Below are positions 7,447 through 15,224 of a stretch of DNA of 41,395 bases, piece after piece. Position numbers and translations under genes: made by a program. Positions within the stretch are counted from its first letter, which is position 1; each line of letters begins with the position of its first letter. Source of the DNA: Burkholderiales bacterium RIFCSPLOWO2_02_FULL_57_36 (GTDB lineage: Bacteria; Pseudomonadota; Gammaproteobacteria; Burkholderiales; Burkholderiaceae_D); the NCBI GenBank assembly GCA_001770855.1, contig MESE01000135.1, forward strand, positions 1-41,395. Direction: 5' to 3'. Under the pieces are notes generated by a model. That model was not told the DNA's origin. It worked only from the letters and a program-made list of their open reading frames with translations, and made no database searches.

Positions 7447-8901
7447 TCACTTGCCGGCATCCAGCTTGAGCGGCACGAATACGGTATCCGGGCCGCGTCT
7501 GACCAACAGTGCGACCGTCTTTCCGGCATTCTGTTGAATCAGCGAATCAAATTGGGGCACGTTTTTCACCTGCACATTACTCACCGACAGGATGATGTCG
7601 CCAGGGAGAATACCGGCGCGGGCAGCCTCCCCCTGCGCATCCTGCACCAGCACGCCGTTTTCGATTCCCAGGACTTTGCGTTGTTCATCCGGAATTTCGA
7701 TGACGCTCAGCCCTGCCTTGGCCGCCGATTTCGCACCGGGATCGCCACCGAGCGCGGCGGGGCCCTGCGCGGTCAGCTCCGTCGTCGTCATCTTGACTTG
7801 AACGGCCCGGCCCTTGCGCCATACTTCGGCGCTGACCGTGGTACCCGGCTTGGTTCCGGCTACGATCCGAGCCAGGTCGGCCGCACCCTCTATCTGCTGG
7901 CCGTCCAGCGACAATACGATATCGCCCGGCTGCATGCCGGCCTTGTCGGCTGGAGCGTCCGGCTCAACCCTTGCTATCAATGCACCACGCGGCTCCTTCA
8001 GACCGAACGATGCCGCGAGTTCGCGTGTCAACTCCTGCACCTGTACGCCGATGCGGCTGCGTGCGACTTTTCCCGTCTCGCGCAGTTGTTGCGCAATATC
8101 CATCGCGATATTGATCGGTATCGCGAACGACACACCCATGTAGCCGCCGGTGCGGCTATAAATCTGCGAGTTGATGCCGACCACTTCGCCGCGCATGTTG
8201 AACAGCGGTCCGCCGGAATTGCCCGGATTGACCGCAACATCGGTCTGGATGAACGGCACATAGCTTTCATTCGGCAACAGACGCCCTTTGGCGCTCACGA
8301 TACCGGCGGTCACGCTGTTTTCGAAACCGAACGGTGCACCGATCGCCGCTACCCATTCACCGGCTTCGACACTGTCAGGCTTGCCGATTCTGACTATCGG
8401 CAGATCGCCGGCGTCTATCTTGAGCAGCGCGACATCGGTATAGGTATCCGCACCCAGCACCTTTGCCTTGAATTCACGCTTATCGGTCAGCTTGACCGTG
8501 ACTTCGTCGGCCTCGGCAACGACATGCGCATTGGTCAGGATATGCCCGTCCTGATTGATGATGAATCCCGAACCCAGTCCCTGTGCCTGCTGCCCCCCTT
8601 GGCTTGGCGGCGGCAGGAAGCGGCGAAAGAACTCGAAGAACGGATCGTTTTCCGGAATCGGCATCACAGCCCGCTGATCGTCGATCTTGCGTGTGGAGCT
8701 GACATTGACGACAGCCGGACCCTGCTCTTTCACAAGACTGACAAAGCTAGGCAATTCCACCGACTTGACCGGTGCTGCCTGGCCCACCTGCTGGCCGCCT
8801 GGCGCAGCAGGTTGTGCTGTGCCGGCCAATGGATAGCCGAACATGAACGCCACGAAAAGCGCCGAAGCAAGTCTGCAATGGGGATATTGGAAATCGCGCA
8901 T
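7447..8901 (-). CDS. Do-type periplasmic serine protease (DegP/DegQ/MucD family)
   Basis: This HtrA-family protease/chaperone degrades or refolds damaged envelope proteins. From the ATG at 8901 it is 484 residues: a signal peptide (cleavage near GTAQP), a trypsin-like domain and two PDZ domains (about 265-355 and 385-480). The catalytic triad is H126 (TNAHVV), D156 (YTDVALLKI) and S229 (GNSGGPL). A Q-linker and LQ-loop region (PPSQGGQQAQGLGSGF) precedes the protease core. The frame is open to 9003, but the Shine-Dalgarno CGGAG and the hydrophobic leader point to 8901. In the family, DegP and MucD act under sigma-E control; I do not see a clear sigma-E promoter here. It lies 107 bases after the crystallin-like gene on the same strand. 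I leave the symbol open because degP, degQ and mucD cannot be separated by eye. Confidence 0.93.
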   Translation of the reverse strand: MRDFQYPHCRLASALFVAFMFGYPLAGTAQPAAPGGQQVGQAAPVKSVELPSFVSLVKEQGPAVVNVSSTRKIDDQRAVMPIPENDPFFEFFRRFLPPPSQGGQQAQGLGSGFIINQDGHILTNAHVVAEADEVTVKLTDKREFKAKVLGADTYTDVALLKIDAGDLPIVRIGKPDSVEAGEWVAAIGAPFGFENSVTAGIVSAKGRLLPNESYVPFIQTDVAVNPGNSGGPLFNMRGEVVGINSQIYSRTGGYMGVSFAIPINIAMDIAQQLRETGKVARSRIGVQVQELTRELAASFGLKEPRGALIARVEPDAPADKAGMQPGDIVLSLDGQQIEGAADLARIVAGTKPGTTVSAEVWRKGRAVQVKMTTTELTAQGPAALGGDPGAKSAAKAGLSVIEIPDEQRKVLGIENGVLVQDAQGEAARAGILPGDIILSVSNVQVKNVPQFDSLIQQNAGKTVALLVRRGPDTVFVPLKLDAGK

Positions 8902-9008
8902 GTTTTTCTCCGGTGTAGTGTGGTGAGGAGGGACGACGAAACCTGGCGCATGGCAATCGCAAGGCAGCGCCTTCAGGCGCATGCCTTTGCCCGATGCCCG
9001 CAAGCCGA

Positions 9009-9746
9009 TCAGGCTTTCTGGCAGTCGACTTTTATTGAGGCAAATTCATCGAACAGTCCCGTGCGCTTATTGATGTCGGCGATGCGCTGCCCCGGCTTGA
9101 GCTGTGCGACTGGATCCACGTAGCCGGGGTTGTCGTACACGCTGACCATCGCCTTCGGCCCGGTTTCGATGCTGTTGACTCTGTCATCCCAGTTCAGGCC
9201 GAACGGACCCGACATGTCCGCCAACGATATCGGTCCCGTCAGCGTCAACCGGTCGCCAAGAAAATTTTCGCGGTCGTAAATCCTGACCCAGCATCCACTT
9301 TTCACGGCACTGTCATTGGCTGCGGTTTCGGGTGTCATGATCACGTATACCGGCGGTGTAACAACGATCCTGGACTGTGCCGTTCGGCCCTGCCCGGCCT
9401 GACCGGATGCACCCGACGTGCCGCCCTGATCCGCCGCGCCGCTTTGGCTTGATGTGCCTTCCTGACCCTGCACCACGATCGGCGGATGGACGAATATCTC
9501 GGGCTGTGACGATCCTCCTTGGCTGGATGTACCACTTTGACCGGATGTACCGCCTTCGCTTGACGTACCCGCTTGTCCGGACTTATCCGTACCGGTCGAG
9601 GACGATCCATAGGCGCCGCTCTGGCCCGTTTGAGCTTGTGCGAGTTGCATCGGCACCGCTTCGGGATTGGCGTATGCCGTGCCGAAAGCTAGTGCCAGCG
9701 ATGTTGCTACCAATGTTGATTTACAAATTCCGTTGAAGATTTTCAT
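9009..9746 (-). CDS. Secreted beta/gamma-crystallin-like protein with a Gly/Ser/Gln linker
   Basis: From the ATG at 9746 this is a 245-residue exported protein. It has a signal peptide ending near AYANP, a long low-complexity linker (about 35-135) of imperfect Gly-Thr-Ser-Ser-Gln/Glu-Gly-Gly units, and a C-terminal domain (about 155-245). The domain begins CWVRIYDRENFLGDRLTL, which matches the first Greek-key strand of beta/gamma-crystallins with its aromatic-x-x-x-x-F-x-G signature. A related motif (VSVYDNPGY) follows about 50 residues later. Microbial members are often Ca2+-binding, but I do not see a clean N/D-N/D-x-x-S/T-S pair, so calcium binding is uncertain. The two cysteines in the domain (CWVRI, KVDCQ) could form a disulfide. 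A hairpin with a T-tract lies in the leader just upstream. The frame is open to 10181, but the signal peptide sets the start. Confidence 0.8.
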   Translation of the reverse strand: MKIFNGICKSTLVATSLALAFGTAYANPEAVPMQLAQAQTGQSGAYGSSSTGTDKSGQAGTSSEGGTSGQSGTSSQGGSSQPEIFVHPPIVVQGQEGTSSQSGAADQGGTSGASGQAGQGRTAQSRIVVTPPVYVIMTPETAANDSAVKSGCWVRIYDRENFLGDRLTLTGPISLADMSGPFGLNWDDRVNSIETGPKAMVSVYDNPGYVDPVAQLKPGQRIADINKRTGLFDEFASIKVDCQKA

Positions 9747-10486
9747 GCCGTTTTCCTTGTTTTCATGGATAAAAAAAAGCAAAGCCGGCTGCATGCCCGA
9801 TGCATGCATGAAAAGAAATTGCCGGCCCTGTTCATTACGGCGATCAATTACTGCGCGCATGGGCCGGCGGATTTTCCGCCGCGATTGCGCATGTATCCGT
9901 AATCGGTACGGGCTTTGCCGCACCGATGAAAACAGATACGTGATGTACAACCGCACACTTTTCAGAAACGCTATGAATCCGCGGTGCGCAACATGGCAGA
10001 GGGGCTGCAAAAAGAATGCCGACATGCCTGACATCAAGTCATAGCCGCCTGTGATCGCGATATTTATCAGCCTGTTGCGGCGACCCCAACGCTGCAACCG
10101 CCCATTGCGAATCTCTTCTTTATCGGCAAGCAATCGTTTGGCAGGCTGAAAAAAATGATTAGCATCTTTCCGCACTGGCACCTCGCTCCGACCGCCAAAT
10201 AAACAAACATTTATCTGGGGTGGCCGAGGTAACGGCGTTTCGCATCGTCGAATGGATCAAAGGCAACGTTGTGTGATGGCACGTTCAACGTATGTTTCTT
10301 GTCGGACGTTGTCAAAGCGTTCGTTGTCTTTCTCGAACACGATAGGCTCGGTATTTGCATTCTCTGTGGCAGGAAGCCGGCCGGTGCGGTTTTTCACCGT
10401 TGAAACGGGATGCCGTCGTGCATTGTCACCGTCATCCTGTGTGAAGGGCAGGACGCGCGCTGACCGGATTGAATCCCTGACGCCGC
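9747..10486. other. 740-base gene-free divergent region
   Basis: No convincing gene lies here: the long reading frames in it are either antisense to the crystallin gene or lack a start with any protein character. It separates the minus-strand crystallin gene from the plus-strand transducer homologue and should hold both promoters. Besides the hairpin with T-tract at 9771-9826, there is a perfect hairpin CGGCGG-atttt-CCGCCG at 9865-9881. Two hairpins and a T-tract in a row on the minus strand would fit a structured leader or a small RNA. I could not assign -35 and -10 boxes with confidence. Confidence 0.4.
9771..9826 (-). terminator. Hairpin plus T-tract in the leader of the crystallin-like gene
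   Basis: On the minus strand GCCGGC (9826-9821) can pair with GCCGGC (9789-9784), and inside it GCATGC pairs with GCATGC (9807-9802 with 9796-9791) around a five-base loop. The tail then reads TTTGC followed by eight Ts (9778-9771). This resembles an intrinsic terminator with a large bulge, placed only 25 bases before the downstream start codon. It could end an upstream minus-strand transcript or attenuate the gene. The bulge makes the structure less certain than a clean hairpin. Confidence 0.35.
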
Positions 10487-10888
10487 ATGAACCGGCTCAA
10501 GGAGAAAATTTTGCAATCAATCGGAAAAAAACGCTGGGCAATCGCCGAAGGTTACATCCCACCCGACAGTACCGGAGAAGGCCCGGAATTTGTCAGTCAC
10601 GAAACGGCCTGCATCCTGAATGCGGGCGGCAGCGATGCACGGATCAGCATCATGGTTTTTTTCAAGGACCGTGAACCTGCCGGCCCCTATCGGATTGCAG
10701 TGCCGGCGCAGCGCACGCTTCATCTGCGCTTCAACGATCTCACCGATCCGGAGCCGATTCCGCTCGGCACCGACTACGCAAGCGTCATCGAGTCCGACGT
10801 GCCGGTGGTGGTACAGCACACGCGGCTCGACTCAAGACAGGCTGAATTGGGATTGCTGTCGACCATTGCGTATGGCAGCGATCAATGA
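10487..10888 (+). CDS. Anabaena sensory rhodopsin transducer (ASRT) family protein
   Basis: This 133-residue soluble protein matches the ASRT family closely. It has the family phrases WAIAEGYIPP near the start, SHETACILNAG, GPYRIAVPAQRT, LRFNDLTDPEPIP, and VVVQHTRLDSRQAE followed by LLSTIAYG at the end. In Anabaena the homologous tetrameric beta-sandwich protein interacts with a sensory rhodopsin and has been reported to bind DNA. Most relatives occur in bacteria without such a rhodopsin, where a small-molecule or sugar-binding role has been suggested. No rhodopsin gene occurs in this window. The length is as expected for the family. The gene stands alone: about 740 bases of spacer upstream and a strong terminator 57 bases downstream make it a single-gene transcript. 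A role in stress or carbohydrate sensing is possible from context only. Confidence 0.88.
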   Translation: MNRLKEKILQSIGKKRWAIAEGYIPPDSTGEGPEFVSHETACILNAGGSDARISIMVFFKDREPAGPYRIAVPAQRTLHLRFNDLTDPEPIPLGTDYASVIESDVPVVVQHTRLDSRQAELGLLSTIAYGSDQ

Positions 10889-10944
10889 AACAAAAGGGTT
10901 CGATTGGTTCGATGCGAGTGAACTGCGCATCGTAACGTCAGGTT

Positions 10945-10984
10945 GCCGCTCCGGAATAATCGGCCGCCGGAGCGGCTTTTTTTT
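10945..10984 (+). terminator. Intrinsic terminator after the ASRT-family gene
   Basis: A perfect ten-base stem, GCCGCTCCGG (10945-10954) with CCGGAGCGGC (10967-10976), encloses a 12-base loop and is followed directly by eight Ts (10977-10984). It lies 57 bases after the ASRT stop codon and 30 bases before the next start, so it should separate the two genes' transcripts. Confidence 0.9.
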
Positions 10985-11013
10985 ATCTGTCCGAGCAAAG
11001 GCAAAGGAAGCGC

Positions 11014-12477
11014 ATGGAGCATTCCGCAGATCACGCCGCGCATGACCGGCATGGGCCGGAAACGGCAATGCGGTTGGATAGCCCGCATATGCAGCATATG
11101 TACCTGCAGCATCTCGACATGCTGTGGGCGCATTTCGCTTCCATGCTGCTCGGATTCTGGCTGATCGCATCGCCGTTCGTGCTCGGCTATCTCGATCCGG
11201 GCAACTTCGGCCCTCGGGTGGCGGAAGTCACCGCCGATCGGCAACTCGCGCCGCCCGAACTGCGGGCGCAGCTGATGATGTGGAGCGACTTCGTCAGCGG
11301 CTGCCTGATCGTTCTCTTCGCGGCGCTTTCACTGTTCTGGCGCCATCGCTGGGCGCAATGGGGAACCTGCTTCACCGGCATCTGGCTGTTGTTTGCGCCG
11401 CTGGTGTTCTGGGCGCCGGATGCGGTATCGACCAACAATAACCTCCTGGTGGGTGCGCTGGCGATTTCATTTTCCATCCTGGTGCCGATGATGCCCGGCA
11501 TGAGCATGGATTCGATGAGTGCAAAAGAGGATATTCCGCCCGGCTGGGATTACTCGCCGTCATCGTGGTCGCAACGCCTGCCGATCATTGCACTGGCGTT
11601 TTTCGGTTTTTTCCTGGCCCGCCACCTGATGGCTTACCAGATGGGCCATATCTCATCGGCCTGGGACCCGTTTTTCGGTGACGGAACGGCCTACATCATC
11701 ACCTCTGACGTTTCGAAAGCATGGCCTATCGCGGACGCCGGCCTGGGCGTCGTCAGCTACATGCTCGAAGGGCTGTCCGGCCTGATGGGCGATCGACGCC
11801 GCTGGCGCACCATGCCGTGGATGGTCGGTATGTTCGGCGTGCTGGTGATTCCGCTGGGCGGCGTCAGCATATTCTTCATCATGATTCAGCCGGTGATGCT
11901 CGGCACATGGTGCACACTATGCCTGATAACCGCCGCCGCGATGGTGATCATGCTGCCGTATACATTCGATGAAGTCGTCGCGATGATCCAGTTCATGATC
12001 CGCGCCAAGCGCGAAGGCCAGTCGCTGTGGCAAGTGTTCTGGCACGGCGGCGCGATTGCCGGCGCCGCGCAGGATCCTTCTCCGCCGCTGGAAATCGGTC
12101 CCTGGTACCTTACGCGACTGAAGGAACAGGCGCTCGCGTTGCCGAAAGGCTTGGTTATTTCCGCCGCGCTCGGTGCATGGCTGATGTTTACCCGGCTCAC
12201 TTTCGGCACCGAAGGCGCGATGGCGAACAGCGACCATCTGGTCGGCGCGTTCGTGTTCACGATATCCATCTCTGCATTCGCGGAAGTGGCGCGGCCGCTA
12301 CGTGCACTCAACATGCTGTTCGGCGCGTGGCTGATTATCGCGCCGTGGATCCTGGGCGGCGCGGATTGGCCGGCAAGCATTGCCGGCATGATCGTCGGCG
12401 TGTTGCTGATCGTGCTCGCGATACCGCGCGGCCATGTTCGGCATCGCTATGCGGAATGGGATCGTTATTTGCTTTAA
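11014..12477 (+). CDS. SPW-VKOR-SPW fusion membrane protein
   Basis: This 487-residue polytopic protein begins with a His/Met-rich segment (MEHSADHAAHDRHGPE...HMQHMYLQHLDM) that may bind metal. It then has an SPW-repeat region (WLIASPFVLGY, WLLFAPLVFW; about 45-165), a central vitamin K epoxide reductase-like four-helix unit (about 185-320), and a second SPW region (WLMFTRLTF, WLIIAPWILG; about 385-475). The VKOR active-site pair is C300-T-L-C303 in GTWCTLCLI, which in family members passes oxidising equivalents to a thioredoxin-like partner via a quinone. The periplasmic loop that usually carries a second cysteine pair has none here (ISSAWDPFFGDGTAYI). The protein therefore may use a different electron path. 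Shine-Dalgarno AAGGAA precedes the ATG at 11014. It is isolated from the ASRT gene by a terminator. A role in envelope thiol redox is inferred. Confidence 0.85.
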   Translation: MEHSADHAAHDRHGPETAMRLDSPHMQHMYLQHLDMLWAHFASMLLGFWLIASPFVLGYLDPGNFGPRVAEVTADRQLAPPELRAQLMMWSDFVSGCLIVLFAALSLFWRHRWAQWGTCFTGIWLLFAPLVFWAPDAVSTNNNLLVGALAISFSILVPMMPGMSMDSMSAKEDIPPGWDYSPSSWSQRLPIIALAFFGFFLARHLMAYQMGHISSAWDPFFGDGTAYIITSDVSKAWPIADAGLGVVSYMLEGLSGLMGDRRRWRTMPWMVGMFGVLVIPLGGVSIFFIMIQPVMLGTWCTLCLITAAAMVIMLPYTFDEVVAMIQFMIRAKREGQSLWQVFWHGGAIAGAAQDPSPPLEIGPWYLTRLKEQALALPKGLVISAALGAWLMFTRLTFGTEGAMANSDHLVGAFVFTISISAFAEVARPLRALNMLFGAWLIIAPWILGGADWPASIAGMIVGVLLIVLAIPRGHVRHRYAEWDRYLL

Positions 12478-12580
12478 CGGCGAGGACATTCAGTGGCGAA
12501 GCGCCGGGATACCGGCATGCCGCCGAAGTTGCAAAAATTACATCATTAAAATCAGCCTTGAATTTACGGCCGACACCCCC

Positions 12581-13009
12581 ATGTCTTCTGCTTCAGGCAC
12601 CATTTATCCGGGACTACACGTGGCAAGGCAATCATCCGAGAAAGTCGACATTTCGCGCATACTGATCCACTCCGTGGACGGTTCCGCTTCGAGCGCAAGA
12701 GTAAGCTCCATGGAAGCAGCCAACTCCGTGCTGAAAAACTGGGCGCACGATCAGTCGGGCACCCTGCCTGCGGAATGCGAAGTGGAAATCCTCTTTGAGG
12801 ATGGCGTACGGTATTGCAGTCATTACCGCTTGAAAGCGCAGGATAAAGGCATTTCGCTTAGCCGCCACGTGCGCCGGCAACTTGCGGCAATGTCCAAAAC
12901 ACAATGCCTGAAGAGGGTCCACCAGGCTGCGAACGATTCAATCATCTGCCCCAAGGAAAAAGACCCCGCCAAATGCGCCACGGCTCTGCTGGAACATTAC
13001 AACATTTAA
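12581..13009 (+). CDS. Hypothetical 142-residue protein
   Basis: I do not recognise this protein. From the ATG at 12581 it starts MSSASGTIYPGLHVARQS and contains a predicted mixed alpha/beta middle (AANSVLKNWAHDQSG, CEVEILFEDGVRYCSHYRLK) and a basic helical end. Four cysteines are spread along the second half. No signal peptide or membrane helix is seen, so it is probably cytosolic. The frame is open back to 12434, inside the upstream gene, but nothing before 12581 looks like protein. The Shine-Dalgarno sequence is poor, which lowers confidence in the exact start. It follows the SPW-VKOR gene by about 100 bases. The segment EILFEDGVRYCSHYRLK has the spacing of a small beta-sheet module, but I will not name a fold. 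Confidence 0.65.
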   Translation: MSSASGTIYPGLHVARQSSEKVDISRILIHSVDGSASSARVSSMEAANSVLKNWAHDQSGTLPAECEVEILFEDGVRYCSHYRLKAQDKGISLSRHVRRQLAAMSKTQCLKRVHQAANDSIICPKEKDPAKCATALLEHYNI

Positions 13010-13478
13010 CTTTCAGACAAGGTGCAACGGCGGCGGGGATTACATCTTTTTCCGCCACGGCTTTTCGGCGCTCCAGCGAAACGCCGCAGTCCCCGCATGC
13101 TCCTTGAGCATTTCACAACACGCGTCAGAAAGAAATGACGTTTAGGATGACATCTTTTCTTCCTCGCAAATTGCGTCCGCACTTGCACCGGATTTCCCCT
13201 TAGCCGCCCAAGTTTTACGGATAGCCAGCCGCATGCCGGCGTTTTTCATCTTGCCGAACGCGTTGAACCGACGTAACCCAAAATTCGCCTTGATATCAGT
13301 CAAACGATGACATGTTCAAGCGCACGAATGGGGAAAACCGATTTCTTATCCAGAAGCGCCACTATCCACAAGATGCGTACATGAAATGCAGGGCAAGGCG
13401 GCGAGCGCCGGTTTGCGTCTGATATTGGTTCGCTACCCCAATAACAAATACGCAAATACGGAAATAAGGAGCGATGCA
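13010..13478. other. 469-base gene-free region
   Basis: I see no gene here. A perfect hairpin ATGCTC-ctt-GAGCAT (13097-13111) lies about 90 bases after the preceding stop codon and may mark the end of that transcript, although only three Ts follow it. The rest should hold the promoter of the PEBP gene; no clear sigma-70 pair stands out. A TATCCACA sequence near 13364 resembles part of a DnaA box but stands alone. Confidence 0.4.
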
Positions 13479-13955
13479 ATGAGCCTGACCCTCACGTCAA
13501 CAGCGTTCGAACCCGGCGGCAATATTCCGGCAATCCATACTTGCGACGGCAACGATATCTCACCACCGTTGTCCTGGTTCGACATACCGGCCGGTACGAA
13601 AAGCCTGGCGCTGATAGTGGAAGATCCTGATGCCCCCGACCCTGCCGCGCCCCAAAGAATTTTCACGCACTGGGTACTCTATAACATTCCACCTGATGCG
13701 GGCGGCCTGCCGCAAGGAGTCAAATCCGCAGAACTTCCTTCAGGGACACGCGAGGGAATGAACGACTGGCATCGCCCAGGCTTCGGCGGCCCATGTCCTC
13801 CTATCGGACGTCACCGCTACTTTCACAAACTCCATGCACTGGACATCGTCCTGCCCGACCTCGGCAATCCCACCAACGGCGATCTGGAAAAGGCAATGCA
13901 CGGTCACATCATCGAACAAACGGAATTGATCGGCCTGTATCAGCGAAATAAATAA
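13479..13955 (+). CDS. YbhB/YbcL-family PEBP (Raf kinase inhibitor-like) protein
   Basis: This 158-residue protein belongs to the phosphatidylethanolamine-binding protein family, bacterial YbhB/YbcL branch. Diagnostic phrases are GNDISPPLSW near residue 25, the ligand-site motif VEDPDAPDPAA near residue 47, THWVLYNIPP near residue 65, and GPCPPIGRHRYFHKLHALD near residues 103-121. The length is typical. Members bind phosphate- or lipid-like anions in a conserved pocket; the bacterial function is not established. There is no signal peptide, so it should be cytosolic. The ATG at 13479 follows AAGGAG; the frame extends to 13386 without protein character. The next gene starts 33 bases after its stop codon, so the two are probably co-transcribed. 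Confidence 0.93.
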   Translation: MSLTLTSTAFEPGGNIPAIHTCDGNDISPPLSWFDIPAGTKSLALIVEDPDAPDPAAPQRIFTHWVLYNIPPDAGGLPQGVKSAELPSGTREGMNDWHRPGFGGPCPPIGRHRYFHKLHALDIVLPDLGNPTNGDLEKAMHGHIIEQTELIGLYQRNK

Positions 13956-13988
13956 GGAAGTAAGGGAGCCGGCATAAAGGAGAATATC

Positions 13989-15182
13989 GTGAAGCGAATA
14001 TCGGAATCCAGTCAAAAGCGGTCCGGTTGGATGGGCGGCGCGCTATTGGGCGCATTGGCAATGTACCTTTCCGATCCCGATAAAGGGCGCCGGCGGCGTG
14101 CACGCGCGCAGGACAAGATACGCCACTACAGTCTGGCTGCAGCGCACGGTGCCGATCTCGCCGCCAGGGATTCCTACAATCACTTGCGCGGCTTCCTTGC
14201 ACGCACAGTCAACCGGCTGTCGCGGCGCGGGCGATACGACAAGGCCGACGATCAAGTGGTGGCCGGACGTGTGCGCGCAATGCTTGGGCGCATCGTTTCT
14301 CATCCGCATGCAATTCGCGCCGAGGTGCATCAGGGGCGCGCCAGTTTAACCGGGCCGGTTTTGGCAAGCGAAAAAAAAGCCTTGCTTGATGCCGTGCGCT
14401 CGATTCCCGGGATAGCCGATATCGACGACCGGCTTGAAGCGCACAAACGGCCTGCGGGCGTTCCCGGTTTGCAGGGCGGCAGCGGGCGAACACCGATCCG
14501 TTCCGGATTAATGCAGGCGAACTGGACACCGGCGCTGCGTGGCTCGGCGATCCTTGGCGGCGGCACGTTGGGCCTTTATGGGTTGACACGGCGCACCCCG
14601 CTCGGTGCGGCAATTGCCGCCATCGGACTGGCGGTTCTTGCGCGCGGCGTGACGAATATGCCGATACGTCGCCTGATCGGTGCAAACGCAGGCCGCCGCG
14701 CCATCGATCTGCAAAAGACTATCGATATCGCCGCTGCGCCCGAAACCGTGTTCGATGTCTGGACCAATTACGAAAACTTCCCGCATTTCATGTCGCACAT
14801 TCGCGAGGCGCGCGATCTCGGACAGCGACGCTCTCACTGGATCGTGCAGGGGCCGATGGGCGCACCGATGGAATGGAATGCGAGATTGACCGAGTGCATC
14901 AGGCCATCGGTGCTGGCCTGGAAAACCGAGCCCGGCGCAACGGTGGAACATGCCGGCATAATCCGTTTCGAATCGATCGAGAACGGCACGCGAGTCACGG
15001 TTCGGATGTCGTACAATCCGCCGGCCGGCGCATTGGGACACGGCGTTGCCGCGTTGTTCGGCCGCGACCCCAAGCGGCAATTGGACGACGACTTGATGCG
15101 AATGAAAAGTTTTATCGAAAACGGCATTCCGCCGCGCGACGCGGCCCAACCGGTTAACACGGCAACGCCAAGCCTGCTTTGA
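13989..15182 (+). CDS. BON-domain plus SRPBCC (polyketide cyclase/COQ10-like) protein
   Basis: This 397-residue protein starts with GTG at 13989 behind a good AAGGAG. Its parts are: a short glycine-rich hydrophobic segment (GGALLGALAMYLSDPDKGRRRR) that occurs in many stress-associated membrane proteins, a BON domain (about 80-150, with VRAMLGRIVSHP and GRASLTGPVLASEKKALLDAVRSIPGI), two weakly hydrophobic segments (about 175-222), and a C-terminal SRPBCC domain (about 235-380) starting IDLQKTIDIAAAPETVFDVW and YENFPHFMSHI. BON domains bind phospholipid membranes, and SRPBCC domains form a deep hydrophobic pocket used for quinones, lipids or polyketides. The combination suggests a membrane-bound lipid- or quinone-handling protein. 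It is co-directional with the PEBP gene 33 bases upstream, another candidate lipid binder. The ligand is unknown. Confidence 0.85.
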   Translation: MKRISESSQKRSGWMGGALLGALAMYLSDPDKGRRRRARAQDKIRHYSLAAAHGADLAARDSYNHLRGFLARTVNRLSRRGRYDKADDQVVAGRVRAMLGRIVSHPHAIRAEVHQGRASLTGPVLASEKKALLDAVRSIPGIADIDDRLEAHKRPAGVPGLQGGSGRTPIRSGLMQANWTPALRGSAILGGGTLGLYGLTRRTPLGAAIAAIGLAVLARGVTNMPIRRLIGANAGRRAIDLQKTIDIAAAPETVFDVWTNYENFPHFMSHIREARDLGQRRSHWIVQGPMGAPMEWNARLTECIRPSVLAWKTEPGATVEHAGIIRFESIENGTRVTVRMSYNPPAGALGHGVAALFGRDPKRQLDDDLMRMKSFIENGIPPRDAAQPVNTATPSLL

Positions 15183-15224
15183 TGCAACAAGTTAAAACTG
15201 CTTCTGTTGTTGCCAAGTGATCCA

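Noticed and set aside
8961..8987. Hairpin AAGGC-a-GCGCC-ttca-GGCGC-at-GCCTT between crystallin and protease genes
   Set aside because: The stem is good but no T-tract follows in the direction of transcription, so termination is not supported; it may only be an RNA structure.
7399..9123. 574-codon plus-strand frame opposite the protease gene
   Set aside because: It is an antisense shadow of the Do protease, whose catalytic triad and PDZ domains are unmistakable on the minus strand.
15184..15213. GCAACAA/TTGTTGC hairpin between the convergent BON/SRPBCC and hydroxylase genes
   Set aside because: Seven-base stem with a 16-base loop and no T-tract on either strand; too weak to call a terminator.
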